A DNA stretch of 64,000 nt, from the NCBI GenBank assembly GCA_016700155.1, contig CP065001.1, positions 1,612,001 to 1,676,000 on the forward strand, given 5' to 3'. The DNA is from Ignavibacteriales bacterium (GTDB lineage Bacteria > Bacteroidota > Ignavibacteria > Ignavibacteriales > Ignavibacteriaceae). Every line of letters begins with the position of its first letter. Positions within the stretch are counted from its first letter, which is position 1. Under the pieces are notes generated by a model. It did no database searches. It was not told where the DNA came from and worked only from the letters and a program-made list of their open reading frames with translations. This document shows positions 42,355 to 50,796 of this stretch, piece by piece. The position numbers and the translations under genes are program-made.

Positions 42355-43974
42355 CTATTTGAGTAAATTCATTTTAATCGATTTAAGATCTGAACCGGAT
42401 TTTAAATTTGCGATGTAAAGTCCGCTTGGAAGATCAACAGCATCAAAATTAAATTCATAACTGCCGGCAGATAATTGCTCATTGACAATTTCTTTTACCT
42501 TTTCGCCAAGTACGTTGTAAATAGATAGATTTGTAAAGTCATCGTTAAGCAGTGTAAACGCGATCTTTGTCGAAGGATTGAACGGGTTCGGGTAATTCTG
42601 CTTTAGTGAAAAATTATTGACTGAATAAAAAACTACTTCAATACTTTGTGAAAAATGTTTTGTCCCATCGTAATCAATTTGAGTTAGTCTGTAAAATGAT
42701 TTTGCTTCAATCGGCGATCTATCTGAAAAAGTATAAGTATTTTTTTCTGAACTTGTTCCGGCTCCTTCAACAAAACCTATTTTAACCCAATTAACATTGT
42801 CATTACTTCGTTCAATGTTGAATCCCTGATTATTTAATTCAGAAGCTGTTGCCCATGTTAGATTTATCTCGTTAAGTGCAACAGATGCTGAAAAAGATTC
42901 AAGTTCAACCGGAGTAGTACCATCCAATAAAAAGTCAAAGACCCACAAACCGGTCTGCATATCAGATATTAAAATATTTCCCGATGGCAGATATGGATAA
43001 CAACCCCACGCACCGGCATAAACTCCATTCGAACCCGGATACGTATCATAATTTCCTGCCAACTGCGGAGATAAAGGATTTGAAATATCAAGAACTACAT
43101 ATCCATGTTTGTAATAAGAAATATGTGCAAAGTTTCCTTTGACAAATAGATTATGAACAGGGTCATCAATCTGCGGAGTTGGATTTGTCATCTGCCACTG
43201 ATTTACAACAAGATCCCATGAAGTTCTGTCGGAAACATCCCAGACAGTCACATCCCTTGTATCAAACTCCTCACAGCCGATAAAATAATTTTTATCTTCG
43301 GTCATCCAGCCGCTATGTGAATAAATTCCCGGAAGCATCGAACTTTGTGATATCATTACAGGATTACTTTTATTACTTACATTAATGAAAGCATATCTTT
43401 GCGAACTTCCTGCACAAACTACAACTGTATCCTCCCAGGCATAAACATCATGAACATAACCACTTCCGCCGTAATACCCGACCTGAACAGGTGCGGTGGG
43501 ATTGGATAGATCAATAATATGCATACCACCTGAATTGGTACCGATTACATAAGCATAGCCATCGTCAATAAAAATGTTGTGCGCACTTGTGAAAGTTGTG
43601 CTGAAAGTATGAACGAGTGTTGCTGTTACGGGTAACTGTGAAAGGTCTATTACCTGCATTCCGGTTCCTGAACTGGTTCCTTCGGTTACAACGTAAGCAT
43701 AGTGCGAGTGAGTTTTTATATCACGCCAGAGTGAATTAGGTCCGGGAATAAATGCAACTTCAACCGGGTTTTGAGGATTTACCAGACTGATTATTGATGT
43801 ACCGCTTTGTACACCCAATAATGCGTATTCATTTCCTGAAGGATCAACATAACCCCAGATGTCATTGTAACCTACTGATGGATACTGGTTACGCTGACCA
43901 ACTAAATCCACATTCATTTGTGCGAAATTAATTGTTGTTGAAACGCAAATAATGAACAGAATAAACCTATACAT
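42355..43974 (-). CDS. Choice-of-anchor B / LVIVD-repeat protein with T9SS sorting tail
   Basis: A 539-residue secreted protein with a signal peptide (MYRFILFIICVSTTINFAQ). Residues about 20-355 are LVIVD-type repeats (DIWGYVDPSGNEYALLG, MQVIDLSQL, HIIDLSNPTAPVQVGYY, VVLDISNPLSPQLAGNY), the pattern named choice-of-anchor B. Then comes a fibronectin-like module (about 365-450; ERSNDNVNWVKIGFVEG) and the T9SS tail (about 460-539; NYPNPFNPSTKI to KMNLLK). It would be exported and attached to the cell surface or released. Ligand unknown. It lies 215 bases upstream (in coordinates downstream) of the FG-GAP gene on the same strand, with a remnant of another T9SS tail between. Confidence 0.9.
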   Translation of the reverse strand: MYRFILFIICVSTTINFAQMNVDLVGQRNQYPSVGYNDIWGYVDPSGNEYALLGVQSGTSIISLVNPQNPVEVAFIPGPNSLWRDIKTHSHYAYVVTEGTSSGTGMQVIDLSQLPVTATLVHTFSTTFTSAHNIFIDDGYAYVIGTNSGGMHIIDLSNPTAPVQVGYYGGSGYVHDVYAWEDTVVVCAGSSQRYAFINVSNKSNPVMISQSSMLPGIYSHSGWMTEDKNYFIGCEEFDTRDVTVWDVSDRTSWDLVVNQWQMTNPTPQIDDPVHNLFVKGNFAHISYYKHGYVVLDISNPLSPQLAGNYDTYPGSNGVYAGAWGCYPYLPSGNILISDMQTGLWVFDFLLDGTTPVELESFSASVALNEINLTWATASELNNQGFNIERSNDNVNWVKIGFVEGAGTSSEKNTYTFSDRSPIEAKSFYRLTQIDYDGTKHFSQSIEVVFYSVNNFSLKQNYPNPFNPSTKIAFTLLNDDFTNLSIYNVLGEKVKEIVNEQLSAGSYEFNFDAVDLPSGLYIANLKSGSDLKSIKMNLLK

Positions 43975-43996
43975 AATACCTCACTATAAATTTAAA

Positions 43997-44122
43997 TTAT
44001 TTTATTTGAGTCTTTTTAACGGTCTGTAGAAAGGAACAAGATTCATTAAGCACAATATATAAACCTGGTAACAAGTTGTCACCAGAAAAATCTATCCTCA
44101 GAACTATGAACAATATTCTCAT
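43997..44122 (-). pseudogene. Remnant of a T9SS sorting tail (41 codons)
   Basis: The frame from the ATG at 44122 to the TAA at 43997 ends in DNLLPGLYIVLN, then SFLQTVKKTQIK. The last 31 residues align without gaps to the last 31 of the neighbouring T9SS protein (42355-43974): about 11 identities, including the LxxGLYI core and the terminal Lys. The frame continues upstream to about 44165 without a recognisable T9SS start, and the stop of the next gene is at 44190. So this is most likely the 3' end of a lost gene. A functional micro-protein is unlikely because there is no signal peptide. Confidence 0.6.
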
Positions 44123-44189
44123 GCTTGAACCAACATAAATTAAATGATATGTAGTGATGTTCCTAATAAATTTTTATTAACATAGGATA

Positions 44190-46313
44190 CTATTTGAGCA
44201 GCAGCAATTTATGTGATCGTATTTTTCCACTATTGCTGACAACCACTATATATCCACCTGATGCCAGTTCCTTACCTAACCAATCCCTGCCTGACCATTT
44301 ATAGCTTTGCTTTCCTTTGCTTAAGTAAGATTGATTCAAAGTTAAAATTTTTTCGCCTAACAGATTGTATACATTGATAATAGTGTATCCAGCTTTCGGA
44401 ATAATGACATCTATATTGGTTTGATCATTAAACGGATTTGGGAATGAAGAAATTGTTATTTCAAAATCAACAGGATTTTGCGGGTCGTCATTTATATCTG
44501 ATACTAATGAATTTCTGTAAAAATATAAACCACCTTTTACATTTCCAACAAATAAATCGGGGTCAGTGTCATTGTCGATGTCACATAAAACAGGTGCTGT
44601 CTCTGAGCCAAAGTTCTGAACAATAAATTCGTTTGTGACCAATGACCAGTTTGGTGCCGAATTGCTGCCATCATTTCTGTAATGAATAATCTGACCGGAT
44701 CGATCGCCTGTAAATAAATCAAAATCATTATCGTTATCATAATCTGCAATAAAAGGTGTGCTATTGTCGCCTACATCTATCCCACCAAAAAAATCACTAA
44801 CGAGTTCAAATGAATAGTTTGATTGACTTCCGACATTCCGATAATAATTTATTTGTCCGTTAAACCTGCCAAGAACAAGGTCAAGGTCTCCGTCAAGATC
44901 AAAATCGATCAATACTGGTCGGGCATAAACGCCTGCATCTATGTTTATACCGGAGTTATTCTGGATTAACGATTCAAACACAAACTGAGCTGATGCTGCT
45001 GAACCTGTATTTCTGAAAAGCGATAAGGTGCCATCAAAATTTCCGACAACCAGATCAGCGTCACCGTCATCATCTATGTCCCCAAAAGTTGGCGCTAATG
45101 ATAGTTCACCTGTTATACCGAAGTATGCTGAATCAACCAGCAAATACTCAGGCGCAGATACGGAACCGTTATTAACAAAATAATAGATTGAACCATCAGG
45201 GTTATTTGCTGTTCCAATAAACAGGTCTTTATCTCCGTCATCATCAATATCATAAAAAACAGGAACACTCTGGTTCCCGGTGTCGAGTGTTTTTAAAAAG
45301 TTATTTGTCAAACGTATGAACAGAGGATTTGTAACAGTCCCGGCATTCTCATAAAAAATTAATGACTGGGGGACTGTAGGATCATAAAGTACTGATACGA
45401 ACATATCAAGATCATCGTCTGCGTCAATATCTACAAATCTTGGCATGTTAAAACCACTTGTAAAAACACTATCTGCATTTGGTGGATATCTATAAAGTTC
45501 TACCTGAAGATTCGGAGTTTCCGGTGTACCTGTATTATGCAGGAAATAAACACTCGGACTGAAGAAATCGCCCCAGAATAAATCGAGATCACCATCATCG
45601 TCTATGTCAGCAAAATCTAATGAGCTTGCACCGTGTAAATTATCATTTCCGTCAGTTGAAATAATTAAGATGTTCTGCCAAAAGTCAGTGATGAACTCAA
45701 ATATGAAATTTGTCGGAGAACCAACATTTTCATAATAAGTAAGCTTACCAGCAGAAGTGCCTGTTATAAAATCATAGTCATTGTCGTTATCAACATCGGC
45801 AAACAAAGGGTTGCAGCCGAATTCACTAAACATAAATTCATCATCATTATCTTTTAGAGTATCGATTTCAAGTTCATAAAAAGGAGAAGATACATTCCCT
45901 GTGTTCCTGTAAAAGTCAATATAGTTGGTCGCTCCACCCGTAAACAGATCGGCATCACCGTCATTGTCTATGTCAACTAAATAAAACCATCCATTAAAAT
46001 GCGCACCTGGTATTATGTCAGTCGTAAACTCAAAGAGCGGATTAAATTTACTACCATTATTTTTATACCAGCCTGAAGTTCCGTCGCTATCCATAAAAAT
46101 TATGTCATAGTCATCATCATTATCAATATCAATAAAGAAAAATTCAGGATTATTAATTCCGCCTGAGAATGTATTAGATATTATTCCGTTTGAATCTGAA
46201 AATGGGATTGATGTAATCTCCCTGTTAAACGGCTGCGGGAAAATCTGTAAGAAGGGAAAAACCACAAACAGAATAAAAAATTTTATTTTGTACTTTTTAT
46301 CTGGTACAGACAA
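44190..46313 (-). CDS. FG-GAP/VCBS-repeat protein with T9SS sorting tail
   Basis: A 707-residue secreted protein with an N-terminal hydrophobic signal (about 10-26). I count ten FG-GAP/VCBS units, each with a calcium-type loop such as DIDNDGDADLF, DIDDDGDLDLF or DFDLDGDLDLV followed by a strand and NxG-S. They form one or more calcium-binding propellers (about 40-615). The last 85 residues are a T9SS tail (SSFPNPFNDQTN to SHKLLLLK). It would be displayed on the cell surface. The start overlaps the rsmD 3' end by 31 bases; there is no later Met, so this start is the best choice. Ligand unknown. Confidence 0.9.
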   Translation of the reverse strand: MSVPDKKYKIKFFILFVVFPFLQIFPQPFNREITSIPFSDSNGIISNTFSGGINNPEFFFIDIDNDDDYDIIFMDSDGTSGWYKNNGSKFNPLFEFTTDIIPGAHFNGWFYLVDIDNDGDADLFTGGATNYIDFYRNTGNVSSPFYELEIDTLKDNDDEFMFSEFGCNPLFADVDNDNDYDFITGTSAGKLTYYENVGSPTNFIFEFITDFWQNILIISTDGNDNLHGASSLDFADIDDDGDLDLFWGDFFSPSVYFLHNTGTPETPNLQVELYRYPPNADSVFTSGFNMPRFVDIDADDDLDMFVSVLYDPTVPQSLIFYENAGTVTNPLFIRLTNNFLKTLDTGNQSVPVFYDIDDDGDKDLFIGTANNPDGSIYYFVNNGSVSAPEYLLVDSAYFGITGELSLAPTFGDIDDDGDADLVVGNFDGTLSLFRNTGSAASAQFVFESLIQNNSGINIDAGVYARPVLIDFDLDGDLDLVLGRFNGQINYYRNVGSQSNYSFELVSDFFGGIDVGDNSTPFIADYDNDNDFDLFTGDRSGQIIHYRNDGSNSAPNWSLVTNEFIVQNFGSETAPVLCDIDNDTDPDLFVGNVKGGLYFYRNSLVSDINDDPQNPVDFEITISSFPNPFNDQTNIDVIIPKAGYTIINVYNLLGEKILTLNQSYLSKGKQSYKWSGRDWLGKELASGGYIVVVSNSGKIRSHKLLLLK

Positions 46314-46840
46314 GCGTCACCAATGATTTTAAATGGTTCAATATTAAAATGTAAAAAATCTTCTTCTTGAGTCTGGATAGAACGTTCTATTATAAGCAGT
46401 CCCTCATCAGTAAGGTAGTTATTATTTAATATTGCTTCAACAACTTTATAAATATCATCTTTGAAAAACGGGGGATCAGCAAGAATCAAATCATATTTCA
46501 CTGTAACCAGTTTATTTACAAAACTTAAAACTTCCATGTTATAAACAGAACATCTGTCTTTAATCGAAAGCGACGAAATGTTTTCTTCAAGATTTGAATA
46601 GATGAACCTGTCTCTTTCAACAAAATGCACTTCACTTGCGCCTCGGCTGATACATTCAATACCAAGTGAACCTGAACCGGCATATAAATCAAGCGCCCTG
46701 ATATTCGTAAAATCAAGCCTGTTAGAAAGTAGGTTGAATAGAGTCTCACGTACCCTGTCGGTTGTCGGTCTGATTTTATCAGATTGCGGGACTTTTATAA
46801 ATCTCCCCTTGAATTCACCGGAGATAATTCGCATTCGCAT
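46283..46840 (-). CDS. rsmD: 16S rRNA (guanine966-N2)-methyltransferase
   Basis: A 185-residue SAM-dependent methyltransferase. It shows MRIISGEFKGRFIKVP at the start, RPTTDRVRETLFNLL (about 26-40), the SAM motif ALDLYAGSGSLGIE (about 49-62) and the catalytic DPPF (about 122). These are diagnostic for RsmD, which methylates G966 of 16S rRNA. Length is normal. It sits 24 bases after a PilM-like gene in the same direction. coaD, its frequent partner, is displaced by about 5.5 kb. Confidence 0.95.
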   Translation of the reverse strand: MRMRIISGEFKGRFIKVPQSDKIRPTTDRVRETLFNLLSNRLDFTNIRALDLYAGSGSLGIECISRGASEVHFVERDRFIYSNLEENISSLSIKDRCSVYNMEVLSFVNKLVTVKYDLILADPPFFKDDIYKVVEAILNNNYLTDEGLLIIERSIQTQEEDFLHFNIEPFKIIGDACLYQIKSTK

Positions 46841-46864
46841 AGGTAAAGAATTTAAGTATTGTGA

Positions 46865-47791
46865 TCAGGCTGTTCTGTAAGCTATTCCAGCCGCAGAAGC
46901 AAAAGAGTTATATCTCTCACGCTGATAAATTAACCCCGGGGAATTATTTTCAATGTGAAAGTTTGTAAACGGGTTTATCTTGTTAAGAATTAATTTTGTT
47001 GATTCCGAAAGAGAGTTAACAAACCCATCTGTTATATCATCACCAAAGATGTACACAGAACTGATGTCCGATGGTTTTAGTCTAAGCAGATTATTATTAC
47101 TGATTTCTTCATTTATCAGTCTTGCTGCATCACTTATAGATTCAAAAGGTAAATAACGGAAAGCGATGATATTGCCTTTGTGCGTAAACAACATTGACAG
47201 GTTAGAGTTTGATATATATATACTCAAAACAAGTTCGTTGTTCTCATCTTTCGTGATTGAAGATAACGTTCGCTCGCTTGCGAAATGTATGTTATCTACA
47301 TACTTCAGATTTAATTTATTGAGTGAACAAAATGAATTTATAATCCCGATATATTTTCTATCTATTGCTGCAACGAGCGCTGTGTTCAGATCACAAAATG
47401 TATTTGATGGTATTTCAATAAAATTAACCGACAGTTCATCAATGTTTAAAAAGGGATAAGCGACTGAAAGCTGCCACTTTAAATCATCAGACAATTCTGA
47501 ATGAAGCAATGAATTATCCACCGGCACTTGTAAAAGATAAAATAAATCAAGCGGCAGGCTGAAAGAAACTGTTTTGCTTTTTAAGGGTTTTCTGATCAGG
47601 ATTTCGTTGAAAGCGCCCTGTAGTAGGGCGCTCAACTTTGTAGTTTTTTCTTTTGAAAAGTTTAATGGTTCAGAATAGTACGCTTCATCAAAATTTGAAA
47701 CGTAGTAACGGTTATCAGAAAAACTTAATTCAACAAGTTGAAGTCTGACTGAAGAAACTGATATACCGATACGGTTTTCAAATCCATTCAT
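46865..47791 (-). CDS. PilM-like actin-fold protein
   Basis: A 308-residue protein that reads like a diverged PilM/HofM. The N-terminus IGISVSSVRLQLVELSFSDNRYY is the first actin-fold strand pair, SVSFSLPLDLFYLLQVP resembles the equivalent segment of PilM (VSFSLPLDL here), and SIYISNSNLSMLFTHKGNIIAFRYLP is the second phosphate-loop region; AGIAY ends the fold. The phosphate loops are degenerate, so ATP binding is doubtful. It is preceded by a small membrane protein and a ComEA-like gene on the same strand. This suggests an envelope or DNA-uptake apparatus, but pilN/pilO/pilQ are not recognisable here. Confidence 0.6.
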   Translation of the reverse strand: MNGFENRIGISVSSVRLQLVELSFSDNRYYVSNFDEAYYSEPLNFSKEKTTKLSALLQGAFNEILIRKPLKSKTVSFSLPLDLFYLLQVPVDNSLLHSELSDDLKWQLSVAYPFLNIDELSVNFIEIPSNTFCDLNTALVAAIDRKYIGIINSFCSLNKLNLKYVDNIHFASERTLSSITKDENNELVLSIYISNSNLSMLFTHKGNIIAFRYLPFESISDAARLINEEISNNNLLRLKPSDISSVYIFGDDITDGFVNSLSESTKLILNKINPFTNFHIENNSPGLIYQRERYNSFASAAGIAYRTA

Positions 47792-47800
47792 CCTGTTATT

Positions 47801-48394
47801 CTAATCCCAGGAAGCAGTATTTTTTAAAGCTGGATTTTTTGTATCCCCAACTGTTCCATAACCATCAGGATCTTCAATATAATATGTTGAACCAATTACG
47901 ATTGAGGAATCAACCCTTAATAATTTTCCGCGCTGGTTTACTACCGTATCAACATTAGTGGTTGTATCTAACTGAACGATATACATTCTTCCTGATTTTG
48001 GAGTATGGGTTATACTGTCGATATTAAAATCAACCTTACCGAAATTTAAATTGATTAATGTTTTGAACGGATCGGATGACCTTACAAAAAATGAATCCGC
48101 ACCAACACGCACTGTATCAACAGCTTTTCTAACACTATCAACCATCGGGTCGTATTTAACAAAAGCAACAAGGCTGTCAAGTTTATCTGTAAATGTGCCG
48201 TATTTTTTCTGCCACAGGATCTGTGCTTCAATAAGATTTTTCATTCTTAATCTTGATTCAGTCCTGTTATATTTTTCTGATTGTACGATTTCTTTTGGAT
48301 CAAGGATTGCAATTTTAACTAATAAAAAAATCAGTATAACTATTACTGCATACAAACCCGCATGAATATACCACGGTTCGGACTTAGTAGTCAT
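47801..48394 (-). CDS. Single-pass membrane protein, pseudopilin-like periplasmic part
   Basis: A 197-residue protein with one N-terminal membrane helix (about 12-30; AVIVILIFLLVKIAIL) and a periplasmic domain. The stretch RMKNLIEAQILWQKKYGTFT (about 50-69), followed by a region around DSLVAFVKYD, resembles the alpha-1/loop part of pilin-like proteins from Bacteroidota. No prepilin peptidase site is present. I do not recognise a named family. It is ten bases upstream of the PilM-like gene and 27 bases downstream of the ComEA-like gene, so the three probably act together. Confidence 0.55.
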   Translation of the reverse strand: MTTKSEPWYIHAGLYAVIVILIFLLVKIAILDPKEIVQSEKYNRTESRLRMKNLIEAQILWQKKYGTFTDKLDSLVAFVKYDPMVDSVRKAVDTVRVGADSFFVRSSDPFKTLINLNFGKVDFNIDSITHTPKSGRMYIVQLDTTTNVDTVVNQRGKLLRVDSSIVIGSTYYIEDPDGYGTVGDTKNPALKNTASWD

Positions 48395-48421
48395 CTTTCC
48401 TCCGGAACTATGAAAAGTGTT

Positions 48422-48922
48422 TTAGTGATCAATGAAAATGAACTTTTTAATTTTATTAAACTTAGAATTACCGATTCCTTTTACATCAAGGAGTTCATTT
48501 ATGTTCCTGAACTTTCCTCGTTTTTCCCTTAATTCAATGATATTAGCAGCTGTTTTTTCACCAATGCCGGGAAGTGTTTTTAACTCTTCAATACCAGCTT
48601 TATTAATATCTATACTTCTCTCTGCGGGAAGTAATTTTGGCTCAGTTTTTTCAAAATTTCTTGTGTTAAAATCCAAAACTTCTTGCTTATAGTCAACATC
48701 ATTATTAGCAATTTCTTGTCCTGTTTGTGATGTATCTACATTTGTGTAATGTTTAAATAAACTGTCCTGAAGACTGTAATCAAACTTCCTGTCCGATTTA
48801 ACATCCTTTGCATTAATCACATACTTGATAAAAACTCCGGTTGTTAAAACAACAATGATAAACACAATTACCCGAAGTTCAGTTAAAGTTACATTCAGCT
48901 TTACAGAAAGCTTTTTTAACAT
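48422..48922 (-). CDS. ComEA-like helix-hairpin-helix protein
   Basis: A 166-residue protein with one N-terminal membrane helix (about 18-36) and a C-terminal helix-hairpin-helix pair: DINKAGIEELKTLPGIGEK (about 108-126) and the second hairpin around LLDVKGIGNSKFNKIKKF. This is the ComEA layout, a membrane-anchored periplasmic DNA-binding protein used in natural transformation. The linker is polar and low-complexity. It heads the ComEA/pseudopilin-like/PilM-like group and follows dnaJ on the same strand after 78 bases. Confidence 0.85.
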   Translation of the reverse strand: MLKKLSVKLNVTLTELRVIVFIIVVLTTGVFIKYVINAKDVKSDRKFDYSLQDSLFKHYTNVDTSQTGQEIANNDVDYKQEVLDFNTRNFEKTEPKLLPAERSIDINKAGIEELKTLPGIGEKTAANIIELREKRGKFRNINELLDVKGIGNSKFNKIKKFIFIDH

Positions 48923-48959
48923 AGTTAGTTATTATTGTGACTGACAGGGAAGTATTAGC

Positions 48960-48985
48960 TGAAGCAGTCTGATGAGACTGCTTCA
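48960..48985. other. Strong hairpin between dnaJ and the ComEA-like gene
   Basis: TGAAGCAGTCT (48960-48970), loop GATG, AGACTGCTTCA (48975-48985): an 11-bp perfect stem. In the direction of the flanking genes (minus) no T run follows, so it is not a textbook terminator; it may protect the dnaJ 3' end or attenuate read-through. On the plus strand it is followed by ATTTTT, but no plus-strand gene ends here. Confidence 0.55.
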
Positions 48986-49000
48986 CATTTTTAAATTATC

Positions 49001-50149
49001 CTAAAACCCGAACCGTTTGAAGAAACTTTTATCATCCCCCTCGGAAGCAAGTTTGAAGTTGGGTGATGATGCAAGTTGTTTGAGTAATTCTTTTTCTTTT
49101 GAATTAATTTTTTTCGGTACACTTATATTAATTCTAACTATTTCATCACCCATACCTGACTGGTTTAGATGTTTAATCCCTTTATCCCTCATCTTAAGCA
49201 ATTTACCAGGTTGCGTTCCTGAATCGATCTTCAGCCGGGCTTTACCGGTGAGTGTTGGGACATCGACTTCGGCACCTAAAACAGCATCAGGATAGGTAAT
49301 GAACAAATCATAAATAATATCATCACCTTCACGGACGAAATATTCATGCGGGATTTCCTGGAACACTACAATGATATCCCCCGGATTGCCTCCGCGTTTT
49401 CCAACATTGCCTTCGCCGCGCATCGTCATATAACTGCCTTCGTGTACACCACCGGGAACATCTATCTTAATTGTTACTTCATCTTGTATTCGTCCGTCAC
49501 CCATACATTTTTTGCAAGGTGTATCAACCACTGTTCCTTCACCACCGCAGTTATTGCAAGTAGTGATGTTAACAAACTGACCAAAGACTGATCTTGAAAC
49601 CTGTTTAACTTCACCTGATCCCTGGCAGGTCGGACATGTTTTTGTTGAAGTTCCAGCTTCTGCACCGCTGCCGCGACACTGTTCGCAGCGGATCATTTTT
49701 TTGATCTTTATTTTCTTTGATACACCTGAAGCAATTTCTTCCATGGTTAGTTTAAGTGTAACTCTTAAATCTGAACCGGGAGTGCCTGTGCTTCTTCTTC
49801 TGCCTCTTGATCTGCTTTGACCACCGGTAAAGAAGTCATCAAATATTGATGAACCGCCGAATATATCAGAGAAGTGAGAGAAAATATCGTTGACATTAGA
49901 AAATCCCTGTGATCCGAATCCACCTTTAACACCATCGTGTCCGAATCTGTCATAGTTTGCTTTCTTCTCATCATCGTTCAATACTTCGTAAGCTTCAGCA
50001 GCTTCTTTAAATTTTTCTTCGGCTGTTTTGTCATCGGGATTCCTGTCCGGATGATACTGCATAGCAAGCTTGCGATATGCTTTTTTTAATTCCTCCTTGG
50101 AAGCATTCTTGTCAACACCTAACACTTCGTAGTAATCTCTTTTAGCCAT
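49001..50149 (-). CDS. dnaJ: Chaperone DnaJ
   Basis: A 382-residue Hsp40. It has a J domain with HPD (MQYHPDRNPDDKT, about 30-42), a Gly/Phe-rich stretch, four zinc-finger motifs (CEQCRGSG, CPTCQGSG, CNNCGGEG, CKKCMGDG) and the C-terminal substrate-binding domains. It delivers unfolded clients to DnaK and stimulates its ATPase. It starts five bases after grpE, with GAAGGTGA inside the grpE end, and closes the hrcA-grpE-dnaJ operon. dnaK is not in this window. Confidence 0.98.
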   Translation of the reverse strand: MAKRDYYEVLGVDKNASKEELKKAYRKLAMQYHPDRNPDDKTAEEKFKEAAEAYEVLNDDEKKANYDRFGHDGVKGGFGSQGFSNVNDIFSHFSDIFGGSSIFDDFFTGGQSRSRGRRRSTGTPGSDLRVTLKLTMEEIASGVSKKIKIKKMIRCEQCRGSGAEAGTSTKTCPTCQGSGEVKQVSRSVFGQFVNITTCNNCGGEGTVVDTPCKKCMGDGRIQDEVTIKIDVPGGVHEGSYMTMRGEGNVGKRGGNPGDIIVVFQEIPHEYFVREGDDIIYDLFITYPDAVLGAEVDVPTLTGKARLKIDSGTQPGKLLKMRDKGIKHLNQSGMGDEIVRINISVPKKINSKEKELLKQLASSPNFKLASEGDDKSFFKRFGF

Positions 50150-50154
50150 GTTGC

Positions 50155-50781
50155 TTATTCACCTTCAGTCTTATTTTCTGTGTTGCCGGGAGTTTCCGCT
50201 GCTTCTGTTTCATTAACATCTTCGCTGACAATTACCTTACTATGCCTGATAACCTTATCCTTATACATATATCCTTTTTCTATTTCATCCAGTACTGTGT
50301 GAGGTTCAGCACCTTCTTCTCGTCTTTGAAGTATGGCTTCATGAAGATGTACGTCAAATGGTTTACCAACAGCATCAATTTTTTGAACACCCTGCTCATT
50401 GAGAATTTTTATTAGTTTATCATAAACTAATTTAATTCCTGCCTTAAGAGGTTCAATTTCTTTTGTGGTATCGAAATGCTGAATAGATCTTTCAAAATCA
50501 TCGACAACTGTAAGCATGTTTGTTATAAAAGATTCACCGTCATACTTAATTAAATTGAGCTGATTCGTTTCCGTTCGTCGTTTAAAATTTTCAAACTCAG
50601 CGGCTTTTCTTAAAAGCCGGTCTTTATAATCATTTATTTCAGCTTCAAGTTTTTTTACTACTTCATTAGCTATTGAATTATTTTCTTCTCCGGCACTATC
50701 TGTTTCTATTTTTTTTTGAGTGTCATTCATTGCTGTATTTTCATCGTTAATCTGTTCATTTTTATTATTGTCATTCTTCAT
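50155..50781 (-). CDS. grpE: Nucleotide exchange factor GrpE
   Basis: A 208-residue protein. An acidic, low-complexity N-terminus (about 1-45) is followed by a long coiled coil (NEVVKKLEAEINDYKDRLLRK), RKAAEFENFKRRT, and the C-terminal beta domain with GVQKIDAVGKPFDVHLHEAI and VIRHSKVIVSE. It releases ADP from DnaK. It follows hrcA by 15 bases, with AAAGGAGA before its ATG. Confidence 0.97.
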   Translation of the reverse strand: MKNDNNKNEQINDENTAMNDTQKKIETDSAGEENNSIANEVVKKLEAEINDYKDRLLRKAAEFENFKRRTETNQLNLIKYDGESFITNMLTVVDDFERSIQHFDTTKEIEPLKAGIKLVYDKLIKILNEQGVQKIDAVGKPFDVHLHEAILQRREEGAEPHTVLDEIEKGYMYKDKVIRHSKVIVSEDVNETEAAETPGNTENKTEGE

Positions 50782-50796
50782 TAATTATTGTCTCCT

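Noticed and set aside
48960..48985. Hairpin after dnaJ as an intrinsic terminator
   Set aside because: The stem is strong, but no T run follows in the direction of dnaJ; I list it only as a hairpin.
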